From positions 2,790,001 to 2,854,000 of the forward strand of contig NZ_FO704551.1 in NCBI RefSeq assembly GCF_000968175.1: a stretch of DNA of 64,000 nt, written 5' to 3'. This DNA comes from Xenorhabdus poinarii G6 (GTDB lineage Bacteria > Pseudomonadota > Gammaproteobacteria > Enterobacterales > Enterobacteriaceae). Of the stretch, positions 35,549-44,455 are shown piece by piece (the stretch's first letter is position 1; each line of letters starts with the position of its first letter). Position numbers and translations under genes: made by a program. Below the pieces are notes generated by a model. The model did no database searches. It was given only the letters and a program-made list of their open reading frames with translations, and had not been told where the DNA came from.

Positions 35549-37599
35549 CTACCCCTTCTCTTCCCACCAGTTTTCACTGGTGCGGTAGTGCCGACGCATC
35601 TGTTCGGCAATGTGCTGCAAACTGGCCGGCATCAGGACATCATCGTCATCCCCCGTAGGCAAAGGCATACGGATTTTCCACAACTGCCCGCCTTCCAGCA
35701 GCGCAAACGCCTGCCCTTTCGGCAGGTTAATCATTTCGGCCGGGGTGATTAGCGGTGTTTTGACGGTGCCGACCCGGTCCTGGGTGGACGAGGTAAAATC
35801 CTGCCCCTGCTCCACATCGGCAATATCCGAATGCCCGGAGACCAGGGTCTTACTGTAGATTTCCACTTCAGGCAACTGGCTGGTGAGCAGTTCAGCCGTC
35901 CGGTTATCCCGTACCCGCAGCATCATCAGGGTATTAAAGTTGCCCATCACCTGTGCAGTTTTAGCCGGGCTGCCGATACGGGCTTCGATATCGGAGGAGG
36001 TCTGGGTATACGCCGTCACCTGCATGCCCGCCCCGCCACCTTTGTTGATCAGCGGAATAAATTCATCGCCCATCAGTTCATTGAATTCATCACAATGCAG
36101 GTTAATCGCTAGCTTACCGTCATGACGTACCGGTAATCCGGCGTTCATGCCGTATTTGTAAATCTGTCCGGCAACACTGACCAAATCCGCAAACATGCTG
36201 TTACCTACCGCCGAAGCCACATCGCTGTCAGACAGTGCATCCAGCCCGATATAAATAATGCCGTTTTTGCGGATCACCTGCTCCCAGTCAAAGATGGGCC
36301 GTAGATCCGCCATATTGAGGTAATCCGGCGATAACAGTTCGGCAATTTTGCCTGTCGTCAGTTTTTCCAGCAGCGGCAATAAGGACGCGACAATTTTATC
36401 AAAATAGGTACGGTCATAACGCACGGCAGAACGCAGACCATCCAGAATCGGGTCATAGAGTTGCTTGCCTGCGTCAGAACTCAGCGTCATTTCCATGGCC
36501 CAGAGCCGGAGGGCATCGGGCTGCCCCTGCATATTGCGCGGAATGTCTTTTTCTTTCAGTTTGCTGAGAGAGTGATTGATTTGCGCCAGCAGATCCGGCT
36601 GTCTTTCCTCCATCATTCGGGTGGCATAGCGCTGATATTATTGACGTAGCGGGTGATAAGCTGGTAATCCGGCCGGTGCCCCAGAGCCACCAAAGCACGG
36701 GCAACAATATTGACAAACCGCCAGGCAAATTCACGGAACGCGGCGCTGTTGCCTTCCCCGCTGAGCTGCCCCGCCAGACGGGAAGCCACTTCGGATACCC
36801 GACCAAACCGTCCGACGGCGTTATAACGGGCTGAAATCCCCGGCCAGCCCAGATGAAAGAGGGACAGTTCATTGCCGCGACCCGCGCGGTGTGCTTCAGC
36901 CCAGATCCGTCTTAACAGGTCAGCATCCCCTTTGGGATCAAACACAATCACCACTTCACCGCGCCGGATATCCTGTGTGATAAGCAGTTCAGCCAGCCGG
37001 GTTTTCCCCACACGGGTAGTCCCCATCACCAGCGTATGCCCGACCCGCTCGCGCAGATCCATAAACATGTCCGCCTCCTGCGGTTCAATCCCGTGGATAG
37101 CCGGATTGCCACCCACAGGCGGCAGCGGGCGTACCGGATTAAATGGCGAGTCTTTGCGTAATAGCGCAGATAATGTCGGCCAACGGTATTCAGTTCGGCG
37201 CTCCAGTGCGCGGGCAAACTGATATATCCGGGACGATTGTACGAATCGCTCGACTTCCGGTCGCCGCGTATCCTGCAAACGCTGGGTATGCTTCTGCTGC
37301 CAGCGAAATCCCCGGCCCAGAAACAATTGTCGGTGACTGACGGGAATGTGCTTTGTGCTCATCTGGTAACGCGGCAGGCGGCGCAGATTCCGGCGATAGC
37401 GGATAACCTGCATGCCCTGCCACAGGCGCAGTATCGCCAGAACGGCAAACCCGCCACCCATGACATAACTGACGGAGGGTGCCAATGCAATGGCCCAGGG
37501 TGCCCGGAAACAAACAAATGCCGCAACGGCGGAGACCAGCGCCGTATTCAGCTCGACGGCAGGACGCAGCAGGGCTTCAACCACATAACGGCGGCTCAT
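35549..37599 (-). pseudogene. traD: Coupling protein TraD, split by a frameshift
   Basis: Type IV coupling protein that feeds relaxosome DNA to the secretion channel. Frame 1 (37599 to 36613) encodes two N-terminal membrane segments and Walker A GTTRVGKT, then stops after RYVNNISAMPPE. Frame 2 (36616 to 35549) carries on with QRYATRMMEERQPD and includes the Walker B region INLHCDEFNEL and the RecA-like C-terminal part. Together they have the usual length of about 685 residues. Loss of one base near 36635-36645 explains the break. The halves overlap as ATGATGG, so two separate polypeptides could still be made. A sequencing error is also possible. Confidence 0.85.
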
Positions 37600-38117
37600 G
37601 GTGACAACTGTTGGGAAAGTTGAGTTTCCGTGATCAACACCGGATAATGTTGCAGTTGCAATCGACGAGCCAGCTCGGTGCCGGAAGCAGGCGATAACAA
37701 TAAATCCGGTGCCAATGCCCGCAGTGACTGCAAACCCGCCATTTCCCTGACATTGACGACCAGACCCACAGCTTGCAGTTTCGTCAAGGTGGCCGCATTC
37801 TGGCTTAACCACCGGCGTGAACCGGGATCATCCCCAATCAGAAACAGTGCCCCAATTCCCGGCAATTGCAGTGGTCTGCTTGACACTTTTCCCGGCATCA
37901 GCTCCGGTGTTTTGACAGGCAACATCGCCGCTTCACCTGCCATTTCGGGTGAGGAATTTTGCACCGATGACACAGGCTCATCGCGTTGCTCAGCATTAAT
38001 GCTTTCATAAAAAGGCGAGGCATCTTTGCCGCCTAAATCTGCAATGATGTTCAATTCAGCATGGCAGGCACTTATCCATAACAGGCTGATAACGGGAAAT
38101 ACACTCAGCCGTTTCAT
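37596..38117 (-). CDS. ICE protein TIGR03765 (PFL_4695 family)
   Basis: 173 residues from the ATG at 38117. Signal peptide, then the conserved core LPVKTPELMPGKV, LFLIGDDPGSRRWLSQN and HYPVLITET. It is a periplasmic protein found just before traD in this ICE class; its exact role is unknown. It overlaps traD and TIGR03759 by four bases each. A lytic transglycosylase gene, usually next to it, is absent. Confidence 0.8.
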   Translation of the reverse strand: MKRLSVFPVISLLWISACHAELNIIADLGGKDASPFYESINAEQRDEPVSSVQNSSPEMAGEAAMLPVKTPELMPGKVSSRPLQLPGIGALFLIGDDPGSRRWLSQNAATLTKLQAVGLVVNVREMAGLQSLRALAPDLLLSPASGTELARRLQLQHYPVLITETQLSQQLSP

Positions 38118-38812
38118 AATGATGTGATCTGCCATCCCTGCTCTCCCTGCCGCAATAAAACCGGCATGATGCCCTGCCCAAACCGGAACCAGTACCCCGC
38201 ATCATGATTCAATGTGATGTGTCGGTTGCGTACCCGTTCAACGGGGATACGGTGTTTTTTGGCCCATTGCCGTAGTGTGTCATCATTGCCCTTGCTGTCG
38301 ACCAGATAAATGTCAATCGGTTGTATCAATGCCAGAACTTCTGCTAAACGTGCGTCACACGGCGGGCAATCGTTGATTTTGACAAACAACGCCAGACGCC
38401 CCTTTGCCTCACCGGATTTTTCCATATTGACCGGCAACACACTCGGAAATAATCGCTGCCAGGCCGCATCCACTTCACGCTGGAAGCGCAATTCTTTCTC
38501 AGTACGGACAAATTCCGCCTTGACCCACTGCTCAGCATAACGGCGGCGTTCGGCATCATTTTCGGCTTCAATACCCAATGCTGTCAGCGGATCGAGTCCC
38601 GGCGACTGGATACCTCTTGGCCATTCCATAATATGCTGATAACGCTGGTATTCATCCGTATTCAATCCCCATTGCTCAGCCTGTGTTTTCAGAGACTGCT
38701 TTTGGCTTTCTGCCGATGGCGTCTGCTGCGATGTTAAGGGTGACGATGTGGCTGCCCATGTTGGGCTGCTGAGCACTATCCACACTATCAGACCCATTCG
38801 ATGTAATCTCAT
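38114..38812 (-). CDS. ICE protein TIGR03759 (PFL_4693 family)
   Basis: 232 residues from the ATG at 38812, which overlaps the stop of the pilL-like gene as ATGA and has the SD AAGGAAAG. Signal peptide, then AEQWGLNTDEYQRYQHIMEW and SPGLDPLTALGIEAENDAER, both family signatures. A C-terminal thioredoxin-like half with CPPCDARLAEVL follows near residue 150, which may act on disulfides in the periplasm. Confidence 0.8.
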   Translation of the reverse strand: MRLHRMGLIVWIVLSSPTWAATSSPLTSQQTPSAESQKQSLKTQAEQWGLNTDEYQRYQHIMEWPRGIQSPGLDPLTALGIEAENDAERRRYAEQWVKAEFVRTEKELRFQREVDAAWQRLFPSVLPVNMEKSGEAKGRLALFVKINDCPPCDARLAEVLALIQPIDIYLVDSKGNDDTLRQWAKKHRIPVERVRNRHITLNHDAGYWFRFGQGIMPVLLRQGEQGWQITSL

Positions 38813-39348
38813 GGCTGCTTTCCTTGCCGGGATTGCGGAAGCTGATAACCCGGCCGCAAGTGGTGACAAACTACACGCTGAACCTCATCCACTTCCAGTT
38901 GCCAGGCCGGGCCTGCCATAAACTGCAACGCCGTGCGCAGCCGGACAGGGCCTGACTGAGTGTGTACCGACGGCAACGACGGCTGGCGATATAAGAGGTC
39001 ATTGTTTTTTTCAGGTACACATAAACGGTAACCCGACTGACGTAATACGTAACGCAGGGCATCGGCAACAGTAGGATTCTGAGAAGCAGGAATATGCACC
39101 TCAATCAATTGAGAAAGTGGGTCACGCTGTGCTGCTGTTGGGTCGGTACTTACCAGGATATAACGACCGTAACGGACTACTTCCAGCCCTTGTTGATAAA
39201 TATCGGGTGAGACGGGCTGAATATTGCGCGTGAACTGCGTTGCTGAAATGGCTTTTTCGGAAGCACATTGAGACGGCGGTTTATTTGACGGGGCATTGCA
39301 ACCCGTCAGGATAGTGACCAATACACCCATTAATACGGTTATTCTCAT
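38809..39348 (-). CDS. PilL-like lipoprotein (TIGR03748)
   Basis: 179 residues from the ATG at 39348. The lipobox TILTGC follows the signal peptide. The body (VVRYGRYILVSTDPTAAQRD, then TVADALRYVLRQSGYRLC) is the N-terminal PilL domain found at the head of SPI-7-type transfer operons. It is the first gene of a tightly overlapped set that runs into traD. Confidence 0.78.
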   Translation of the reverse strand: MRITVLMGVLVTILTGCNAPSNKPPSQCASEKAISATQFTRNIQPVSPDIYQQGLEVVRYGRYILVSTDPTAAQRDPLSQLIEVHIPASQNPTVADALRYVLRQSGYRLCVPEKNNDLLYRQPSLPSVHTQSGPVRLRTALQFMAGPAWQLEVDEVQRVVCHHLRPGYQLPQSRQGKQP

Positions 39349-39460
39349 TCCTGTTATTCCTGCCCGGCAATCAAAGCGCAAAGCGCCAATGTGCAGGAAA
39401 TAACAGGATTTATTCAATCAACAACTGAAACTGCCTTTTAGGAAATAAAAACGTTATCGC

Positions 39461-39745
39461 TTATTGCTCTGAAGATTCTGCTGAAACCGTTTTACGCACG
39501 GTACGCTCAATCAACTGACCATATTGGTCAAAATAACGGCTCGGCCAGATTTCAGAGGGATGAACGTCGAGGTAATTTGCAATGATCCATTCCCCTTTTG
39601 GCCAGGCGCGTGACAGGGTGTTGGCGAGAGTTGAGGAGCTTAGTCCGGCTTCGCGGGAGACGGCGGCGAGTGTTGTACCACGCTTGCGTAATGCACAAAT
39701 AATTTCGGCTGGGTGCCAGTCTTTCTGAGTGTGAGTCATAGTCAT
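39461..39745 (-). CDS. Ner-like (SfsB/Nlp) DNA-binding regulator
   Basis: 94 residues. The helix-turn-helix TTLAAVSREAGLSSSTLANT, preceded by DWHPAEIICALRKRG and followed by WPKGEWIIANYLDVHPSEIWPSRY, is the Ner/Nlp pattern of Mu-type phages and SfsB. It probably controls the nearby transfer operon. It starts about 45 bases from the structured RNA candidate, which is read in the opposite direction. Confidence 0.85.
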   Translation of the reverse strand: MTMTHTQKDWHPAEIICALRKRGTTLAAVSREAGLSSSTLANTLSRAWPKGEWIIANYLDVHPSEIWPSRYFDQYGQLIERTVRKTVSAESSEQ

Positions 39746-39791
39746 ACCTGCTTCCCCTTCTTTTGATTATTGAATGGTGGCGATTCAAGAC

Positions 39792-39958
39792 AGGGATCTC
39801 ACAACCGGGAGTAACCTTCCGGCGAGGCCGAAGCCTCCCCTGCCTGAACCGCCATAGAAGGTGCGATAGCAGGCACACTGGCAGAAAATTCCTACCAGTG
39901 GGTTACTCTTAGCAAGGGTGAGATTCCTTGACTATCGGATTTTGCCGATAGCTTTTTT
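39792..39958 (+). ncRNA. Candidate multibranched small RNA ending in a terminator
   Basis: Outer helix 39792-39802 with 39918-39928 (11 pairs, one GU). Second helix GAGTAACC (39809-39816) with GGTTACTC (39901-39908). Inside are three hairpins: GAGGC-CGAA-GCCTC (39824-39837), TGCCTG...CAGGCA (39841-39875) and CACTGG...CCAGTG (39876-39900). It is followed at once by an intrinsic terminator. No open frame fits. It resembles C4-type antisense RNAs of phages in general shape, but this is not verified. Confidence 0.65.
39932..39958 (+). terminator. Intrinsic terminator of the RNA candidate
   Basis: CTATCGG, loop ATTTTG, CCGATAG, C and six T. It reads on the plus strand only. Confidence 0.88.
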
Positions 39959-40026
39959 ACTTTAACGAATTACGTTATCTAATTCAATAATCGAATGTGT
40001 AAGTTTAATCAGTTAATTAAATATAA

Positions 40027-40896
40027 TCAGAATACCCAGCCCATATATTGAGACAAAACCGTCTGGTTTATTTCAGTGATGCGAGTTTCACACTCTTGTG
40101 GATAATCGAGTCCAATGTATTGAGCAACTTCCCGACCAAGGCGTCCATAAAGTTGAGTCATTGCGTTAAATGAGCGCAGAGCATCAGATGCATCAAACCG
40201 TCCAAAGGTGCTCTGTAATTCATCCCAGGTTTGTGGGGCTGTCCATTCTCTTACATGCAGGCCATTGTGCCATATATCTATTGCGCTGCTATGCCGGGCA
40301 AGTGCATGCCATTCCAGCATACACAACAATAATTCCTTCATTGTATTGTCACGGAGCTTAACCAGCCAAAGCTCGCCACGAGCTAAGTATTTAGGTATAT
40401 GGAAGGCTTCAAACCAAAATTCTTCAACTGATGCTGTGAACTCGCTCTGTGAGGGAAGCATTCTTACCGGAAATTTGTAGGCTGGGGCCGGAATCCCCTG
40501 AGTAACCGATGACTTGTCGAGTAAAATTTTGTACCCACGTCCATAAAGATCATCAAGTATTCCTTCATCAGCCATGTGGCGAACACGCTCAATACCAGCC
40601 AGCGTGAAATCAACTTTTACCCCATTGCTATAAATAGCAAGGCGTGTGGCCCATTCCTGATGCTCATCAGGATCAAAACTAAGCACAGTAATTAACTCAC
40701 CAAACTCATACAACCACCGCCCATCTTGCATCAATAATGCTGGGTTAGATGTAATAATTTCAATATCAATATCTGAAAGATCATCGCTGGAATTATCCTG
40801 TCGGGCCAGAGAGCCTGTTTGAATCAGAGCTTGAACATGATCTACACTTTCTGCCCATTTGATAATGCCTTTCAGGCAGTTATCCCGCAATTCCAT
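40027..40896 (-). CDS. Aminoglycoside 6-adenylyltransferase-like protein
   Basis: 289 residues, the usual length of ANT(6)/AadK enzymes, which inactivate streptomycin by adenylylation. The nucleotidyltransferase motif is intact: GS at 28-29 and D-x-D at 42-44 (LSDIDIEI). A third carboxylate stands in VKVDFTLA near 96, and PYKFPVRMLPS-like and FWFEAFHIPKYLARGELW blocks follow. As a lone cargo gene between the regulator and the AAA ATPase, it could give resistance or modify another small molecule. Confidence 0.75.
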   Translation of the reverse strand: MELRDNCLKGIIKWAESVDHVQALIQTGSLARQDNSSDDLSDIDIEIITSNPALLMQDGRWLYEFGELITVLSFDPDEHQEWATRLAIYSNGVKVDFTLAGIERVRHMADEGILDDLYGRGYKILLDKSSVTQGIPAPAYKFPVRMLPSQSEFTASVEEFWFEAFHIPKYLARGELWLVKLRDNTMKELLLCMLEWHALARHSSAIDIWHNGLHVREWTAPQTWDELQSTFGRFDASDALRSFNAMTQLYGRLGREVAQYIGLDYPQECETRITEINQTVLSQYMGWVF

Positions 40897-41223
40897 ATTA
40901 TTTACCTCATTTCACTAAATATATAATTAAAACAACCGGCAAAAACCTGAAACAGCCCATATCATGTTAATCCATCGACAGCATCAGAAACGTTATTAAC
41001 CAGACGCTAGAAGAGATATGTCAATCAAATATACGTGATTGCATTAAAGTTAAAAATTATTTTCGCAAGGACTATTGATATATAATTTTTTCATTCACTT
41101 ATTCGCTTATGATTGGCGTCTAAACGCAGCAGAGCAAAAATTTGGCAATCAAAGCAGTACATACACAATTTTTCCCCTAATATAGGGCATATTTGAATCG
41201 CATGATGCTGAAAAGGCAAGATT
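40897..41223. other. AT-rich divergent promoter region
   Basis: No gene. It separates the divergently read adenylyltransferase and AAA ATPase genes and must hold both promoters, but I see no clear boxes. Confidence 0.5.
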
Positions 41224-42315
41224 ATGAAACCAGTAACCAATAATGACCATTTAAGCCAGATAAAGATATCAGGCTACAAATCTATTGCTGAATGTGATTT
41301 ACCAATGGGGTGTCTGAATGTCCTTATTGGGGCTAATGGTGCCGGAAAATCTAATTTCATCAGTTTCTTTCGCCTGATTGCCATCGTACTTGATCATCGT
41401 CTACAGTCTTTTGTTAGCAAAATGGGCGGCCCTGATACATTGCTACATTTTAGCCGTAAGAAAACTGAATACATGAGTTCTGAGCTTTATTTTGGCTACA
41501 ATGGCTATCAATTTGAACTGGAACCCACCAATGACAATCGTATGATGTTCCGGCATGAATCACTTTTCGGGGATATCAAAGGTGACTATGATATCGGCTC
41601 AGGTCATTTTGAATCTCAGGTCAGTAAACATCATACGGGCATCAACGATGATGCATTACCTGCCATGATCCGTTGGCGGGTGTACCATTTTCATGATACG
41701 AGTGATAGCGCCAGAGTTAAACAAACCCACCGTATTAATGACAATGATTATCTGCGGGAAGACGGGGCCAATTTAGCGGCATTTCTGTATAGACTAAAAA
41801 AACATCACCCACAGCATTACACGCGCATTATCAAAACCCTTCAGATGGTTGCACCGTTTTTTGGTGATTTTTACCTGCGACCTACGCCGGATAATGCTGA
41901 CTACATTCAACTCGAATGGACAGAAAAAGAACAGGATATCCCTTTTAAAGCCAGTGAATTATCTGATGGCACTTTGCGCTTTATTTTATTAACCACTGTA
42001 CTGCTACAACCCGAAGAGTATATGCCCGGCTCAATTATCATTGATGAGCCTGAACTCGGTCTCCATCCATACGCCATTAACGTGTTGGCAAGCTTGATAA
42101 AAAATGCCAGTAATCAGCATCAATTGATTATATCTACCCAATCAGTTGAGCTGGTCAACCAATTTGATGTTGACGATTTGATCGTTGTTGACAAGCAACA
42201 AGGTGCTTCCACCTTTAAGCGCCTGAATAACGAAATGCTTTCTGAGTGGCTTGAAGACTATAGCCTCGGGGAATTATGGAAGAAAAACTTACTCGGCGGG
42301 AGGCCACAGCGATGA
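41224..42315 (+). CDS. AAA ATPase (RecF/OLD-like) of a two-gene cargo unit
   Basis: 363 residues. Walker A is LIGANGAGKSN near residue 36, the ABC-type signature region is ELSDGTLRF near 240, Walker B is IIIDEPELGLHPY near 277, and LIISTQSVELVNQF is the switch strand. This is the OLD/RecF-like AAA_21 arrangement used in several anti-phage systems. The stop overlaps the DUF4276 gene as ATGA. Start at 41224 has AAGGCAAG upstream. Confidence 0.8.
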   Translation: MKPVTNNDHLSQIKISGYKSIAECDLPMGCLNVLIGANGAGKSNFISFFRLIAIVLDHRLQSFVSKMGGPDTLLHFSRKKTEYMSSELYFGYNGYQFELEPTNDNRMMFRHESLFGDIKGDYDIGSGHFESQVSKHHTGINDDALPAMIRWRVYHFHDTSDSARVKQTHRINDNDYLREDGANLAAFLYRLKKHHPQHYTRIIKTLQMVAPFFGDFYLRPTPDNADYIQLEWTEKEQDIPFKASELSDGTLRFILLTTVLLQPEEYMPGSIIIDEPELGLHPYAINVLASLIKNASNQHQLIISTQSVELVNQFDVDDLIVVDKQQGASTFKRLNNEMLSEWLEDYSLGELWKKNLLGGRPQR

Positions 42316-42965
42316 TCCGCATCAATGTTTTTGTCGAAGGGCAGACTGAAGAAACCTTCGTACGGGATGTATTGGCCCCTTATTTTTTTGCACAACAGAT
42401 CTATCTGACACCCATACTGGCTCAGACCAGTTCCAGCCAGAAAGGCGGAATCACAAGCTATGGTAAAGTCAAACACCAGATTACCCGCTTATGTCGACAA
42501 GATCCCGGTGCATTCGTCACCACACTCATAGACTATTATGGATTACCGACTGATTTCCCCGATTATAACGAACAACGAGATAGTGCTGCCAGCGAACGGG
42601 TAGTAAAGCTGGAGCAGGCTTTTGCTGATAATATCGGACAGGTAAATTTTATTCCCCATCTGTTATTACATGAATTTGAAGCTCTTCTATTTTGCCAACC
42701 CGAAAAATTTACAGACTGGCTTGATGACCATGCACCTATTGCCGCACTACAGGCTATCAAAGAAGAGTTTGATACTCCTGAAGATATAAATAACAGCCCG
42801 CAAACGGCCCCATCGAAGCGTATTTTAGCTCTCATCCCCAATTATCATAAAACCTTACATGGCCCACTGATTGTTGGTGATATTGGCTTAGATACCATTC
42901 GTTCTCAATGCCCACACTTTAATCAATGGTTAGACATGTTGGCTGGCTTGGCAGTGCGTAATTAA
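42312..42965 (+). CDS. DUF4276 (TOPRIM-like) partner protein
   Basis: 217 residues from the ATG at 42312 (GGGAGG upstream). The N-terminal INVFVEGQTEETFVRDVL carries the conserved Glu of TOPRIM-type nucleases and LIDYYGLPTDFP the following Asp. HLLLHEFEALLF and TAPSKRI are further DUF4276 hallmarks. With the ATPase it resembles a split OLD nuclease or PARIS-like ATPase plus TOPRIM pair, so a defence role is plausible. I do not know a proven function for DUF4276. Confidence 0.75.
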   Translation: MIRINVFVEGQTEETFVRDVLAPYFFAQQIYLTPILAQTSSSQKGGITSYGKVKHQITRLCRQDPGAFVTTLIDYYGLPTDFPDYNEQRDSAASERVVKLEQAFADNIGQVNFIPHLLLHEFEALLFCQPEKFTDWLDDHAPIAALQAIKEEFDTPEDINNSPQTAPSKRILALIPNYHKTLHGPLIVGDIGLDTIRSQCPHFNQWLDMLAGLAVRN

Positions 42966-42990
42966 ATTTATCCCGAAAAAATAGAAACAG

Positions 42991-43008
42991 GCCCTGTTTG
43001 AACAGGGC
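42991..43008 (-). terminator. Hairpin between convergent ssb and DUF4276 genes
   Basis: GCCCTG, six-base loop, CAGGGC; on the minus strand a T-rich tract follows. It probably ends the ssb transcript. Confidence 0.55.
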
Positions 43009-43033
43009 TATGTGTTAATGATGAAAACCCCAC

Positions 43034-43546
43034 TCAAAACGGGATCTCCGAATCCCAGTCGGTTTCATCCTCTTCCGGTAAAACTGAAACCTGTACCAGC
43101 TGCGTGTTTTTTCTTTCCTGATTAGCGGGTTTAGGCGGTGGCTGCTTTTGTGCTGGTTTATGCCCTGCTTGTTGAGGCGCCATACTCTTTGAATCATTAC
43201 GACTTCCCAGCATCTGCATCAAACCATTCACATTCACCACCACTTCTGTTGAGTAGCGATCCTGGCCCTGGTTATCCTGCCATTTTCGCGTTTTAAGCTG
43301 ACCTTCAATATACACCTTAGCCCCTTTCTGCAAATATTCCTCGGCAATGTCGGCTAACTTGCCGAAGATGACGACCCGGTGCCACTCCGTTTTCTCCCGG
43401 ACTTCACCGGTTTGTTTATCCCGCCAGTTATCTGAGGTGGCCAGTGAAAGCGTTGCCACGGTACCCCCAGCGGGCAGGTAACGGATCTCCGGATCCTGCC
43501 CCAGATATCCCAGTAAAATGACTTTGTTCACACCGCGTGAAGACAT
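43034..43546 (-). CDS. ssb: Single-stranded DNA-binding protein
   Basis: 170 residues from the ATG at 43546 (SD CAGGAG). The OB fold occupies 1-110 ([20 protein letters not shown], then [20 protein letters not shown] and [13 protein letters not shown]), followed by a Pro/Gln-rich linker and the acidic tip DWDSEIPF used to recruit partners. It is the ICE-encoded SSB, expected to protect the transferred strand. It follows a small hypothetical gene by 14 bases. Confidence 0.93.
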   Translation of the reverse strand: MSSRGVNKVILLGYLGQDPEIRYLPAGGTVATLSLATSDNWRDKQTGEVREKTEWHRVVIFGKLADIAEEYLQKGAKVYIEGQLKTRKWQDNQGQDRYSTEVVVNVNGLMQMLGSRNDSKSMAPQQAGHKPAQKQPPPKPANQERKNTQLVQVSVLPEEDETDWDSEIPF

Positions 43547-43560
43547 CTTGTTTTCTCCTG

Positions 43561-43770
43561 TTATCGGGGGTGACGTTGTGTCCATTGCCCCTGTTTCAGG
43601 GCAAACTCCGCCTGTTCATGTCGGGCAAAATACTCCACGGATTCACGAGAGCAGGGGGTGCCTTCATCTATCGTGCCGATATAAAACCCCGCACGGCGGC
43701 GTAAAACGATTAACGGTAATTGTTTATGGCAATATTGCAGGGCCAGAACCCCAATCGGTGCAACATTCAT
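43561..43770 (-). CDS. Small conserved ICE protein upstream of ssb
   Basis: 69 residues, basic, no recognised domain ([20 protein letters not shown], then [19 protein letters not shown]). It sits 14 bases before ssb in the same direction, so co-transcription is likely. Function unknown. Confidence 0.5.
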   Translation of the reverse strand: MNVAPIGVLALQYCHKQLPLIVLRRRAGFYIGTIDEGTPCSRESVEYFARHEQAEFALKQGQWTQRHPR

Positions 43771-43802
43771 AACGGTATCCTGTTGTCTTTGCTCATAAAG
43801 GA

Positions 43803-43824
43803 CTGCCCTGAACGTTCAGGGCAG
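43803..43824. repeat. 22-bp perfect palindrome
   Basis: Arms CTGCCCTGAAC and GTTCAGGGCAG meet without a spacer. It lies between the STY4534-like gene and the small gene, where it could act as a protein site or a processing hairpin. Confidence 0.6.
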
Positions 43825-43847
43825 GTCAGCGGAATAACAAAGGAATA

Positions 43848-44312
43848 TCAGAAAGAGTTCTCTGCATATTCTTTTTGCGTGATGCCGTTCTGAGGCGGCA
43901 TCGAGTCGGATTGTTCAGCCTGATACACTTTCTCCTGACCGATTTTGATCCAGTCAACCTTAATCAAACGGGCTTTCAGGCTGACGCGCTGTTCACCAGC
44001 ATGGTCACCGCGTTTCAGGGTAAAGATATCAGTCGAGGGATTGCTTAGCGTGAAGCCCAGCAACACTTTTTTATCCTCATCTACCGCCTTCTGGCAACGG
44101 CCGACCAGACTGGTCGCTTCCTTGCCAACCACGGTGATATCAAAACGCACATAAACCGGGTTATCACCCGGTCCGTTCAGGGCATTGATCACACAGCTCA
44201 GGAACGTCCCGCTGGCGGTGCTGACGTGGCGGATATTATTCAGATAACCCAGTCCTTTAATATTCAGGTTGAAATAGTCGTTTTTGGTTAAGGCTGTGGT
44301 GTTCTCAGACAT
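43848..44312 (-). CDS. STY4534-family ICE replication protein (DUF3577)
   Basis: 154 residues. NDYFNLNIKGLGYLNNIRHV, FLSCVINALNGP and YVRFDITVVGKEA are typical of this family, which always accompanies ssb in SPI-7-type elements. It is annotated as a replication protein by association; a nucleic-acid-binding OB-like fold seems likely. Its start has the RBS-masking leader 5 and structured repeat copy C upstream. Confidence 0.75.
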   Translation of the reverse strand: MSENTTALTKNDYFNLNIKGLGYLNNIRHVSTASGTFLSCVINALNGPGDNPVYVRFDITVVGKEATSLVGRCQKAVDEDKKVLLGFTLSNPSTDIFTLKRGDHAGEQRVSLKARLIKVDWIKIGQEKVYQAEQSDSMPPQNGITQKEYAENSF

Positions 44313-44314
44313 GC

Positions 44315-44393
44315 GATGTTCTCCATGTAGGTAAAAATAAGCGATGACGGAGAAAATCCGCTTCCCTGACGGGAATGATTTTTCCCGCCGGGC
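44315..44393 (-). promoter_or_regulatory. Two-hairpin leader masking the RBS (leader 5)
   Basis: Hairpin 1 at 44362-44393 pairs GGGAA with TTCCC plus flanks. The arm GATTTTCTCC (minus strand, 44349-44358) complements GGAGAACATC (44315-44324), which holds the SD, with one mismatch. The loop is 24 bases and AT rich. Confidence 0.6.
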
Positions 44394-44455
44394 GCCAGAT
44401 GACGACGTTTGACGTACTGATAAAGAATAAAAAAACCTTCACTGCCACTGGACTG

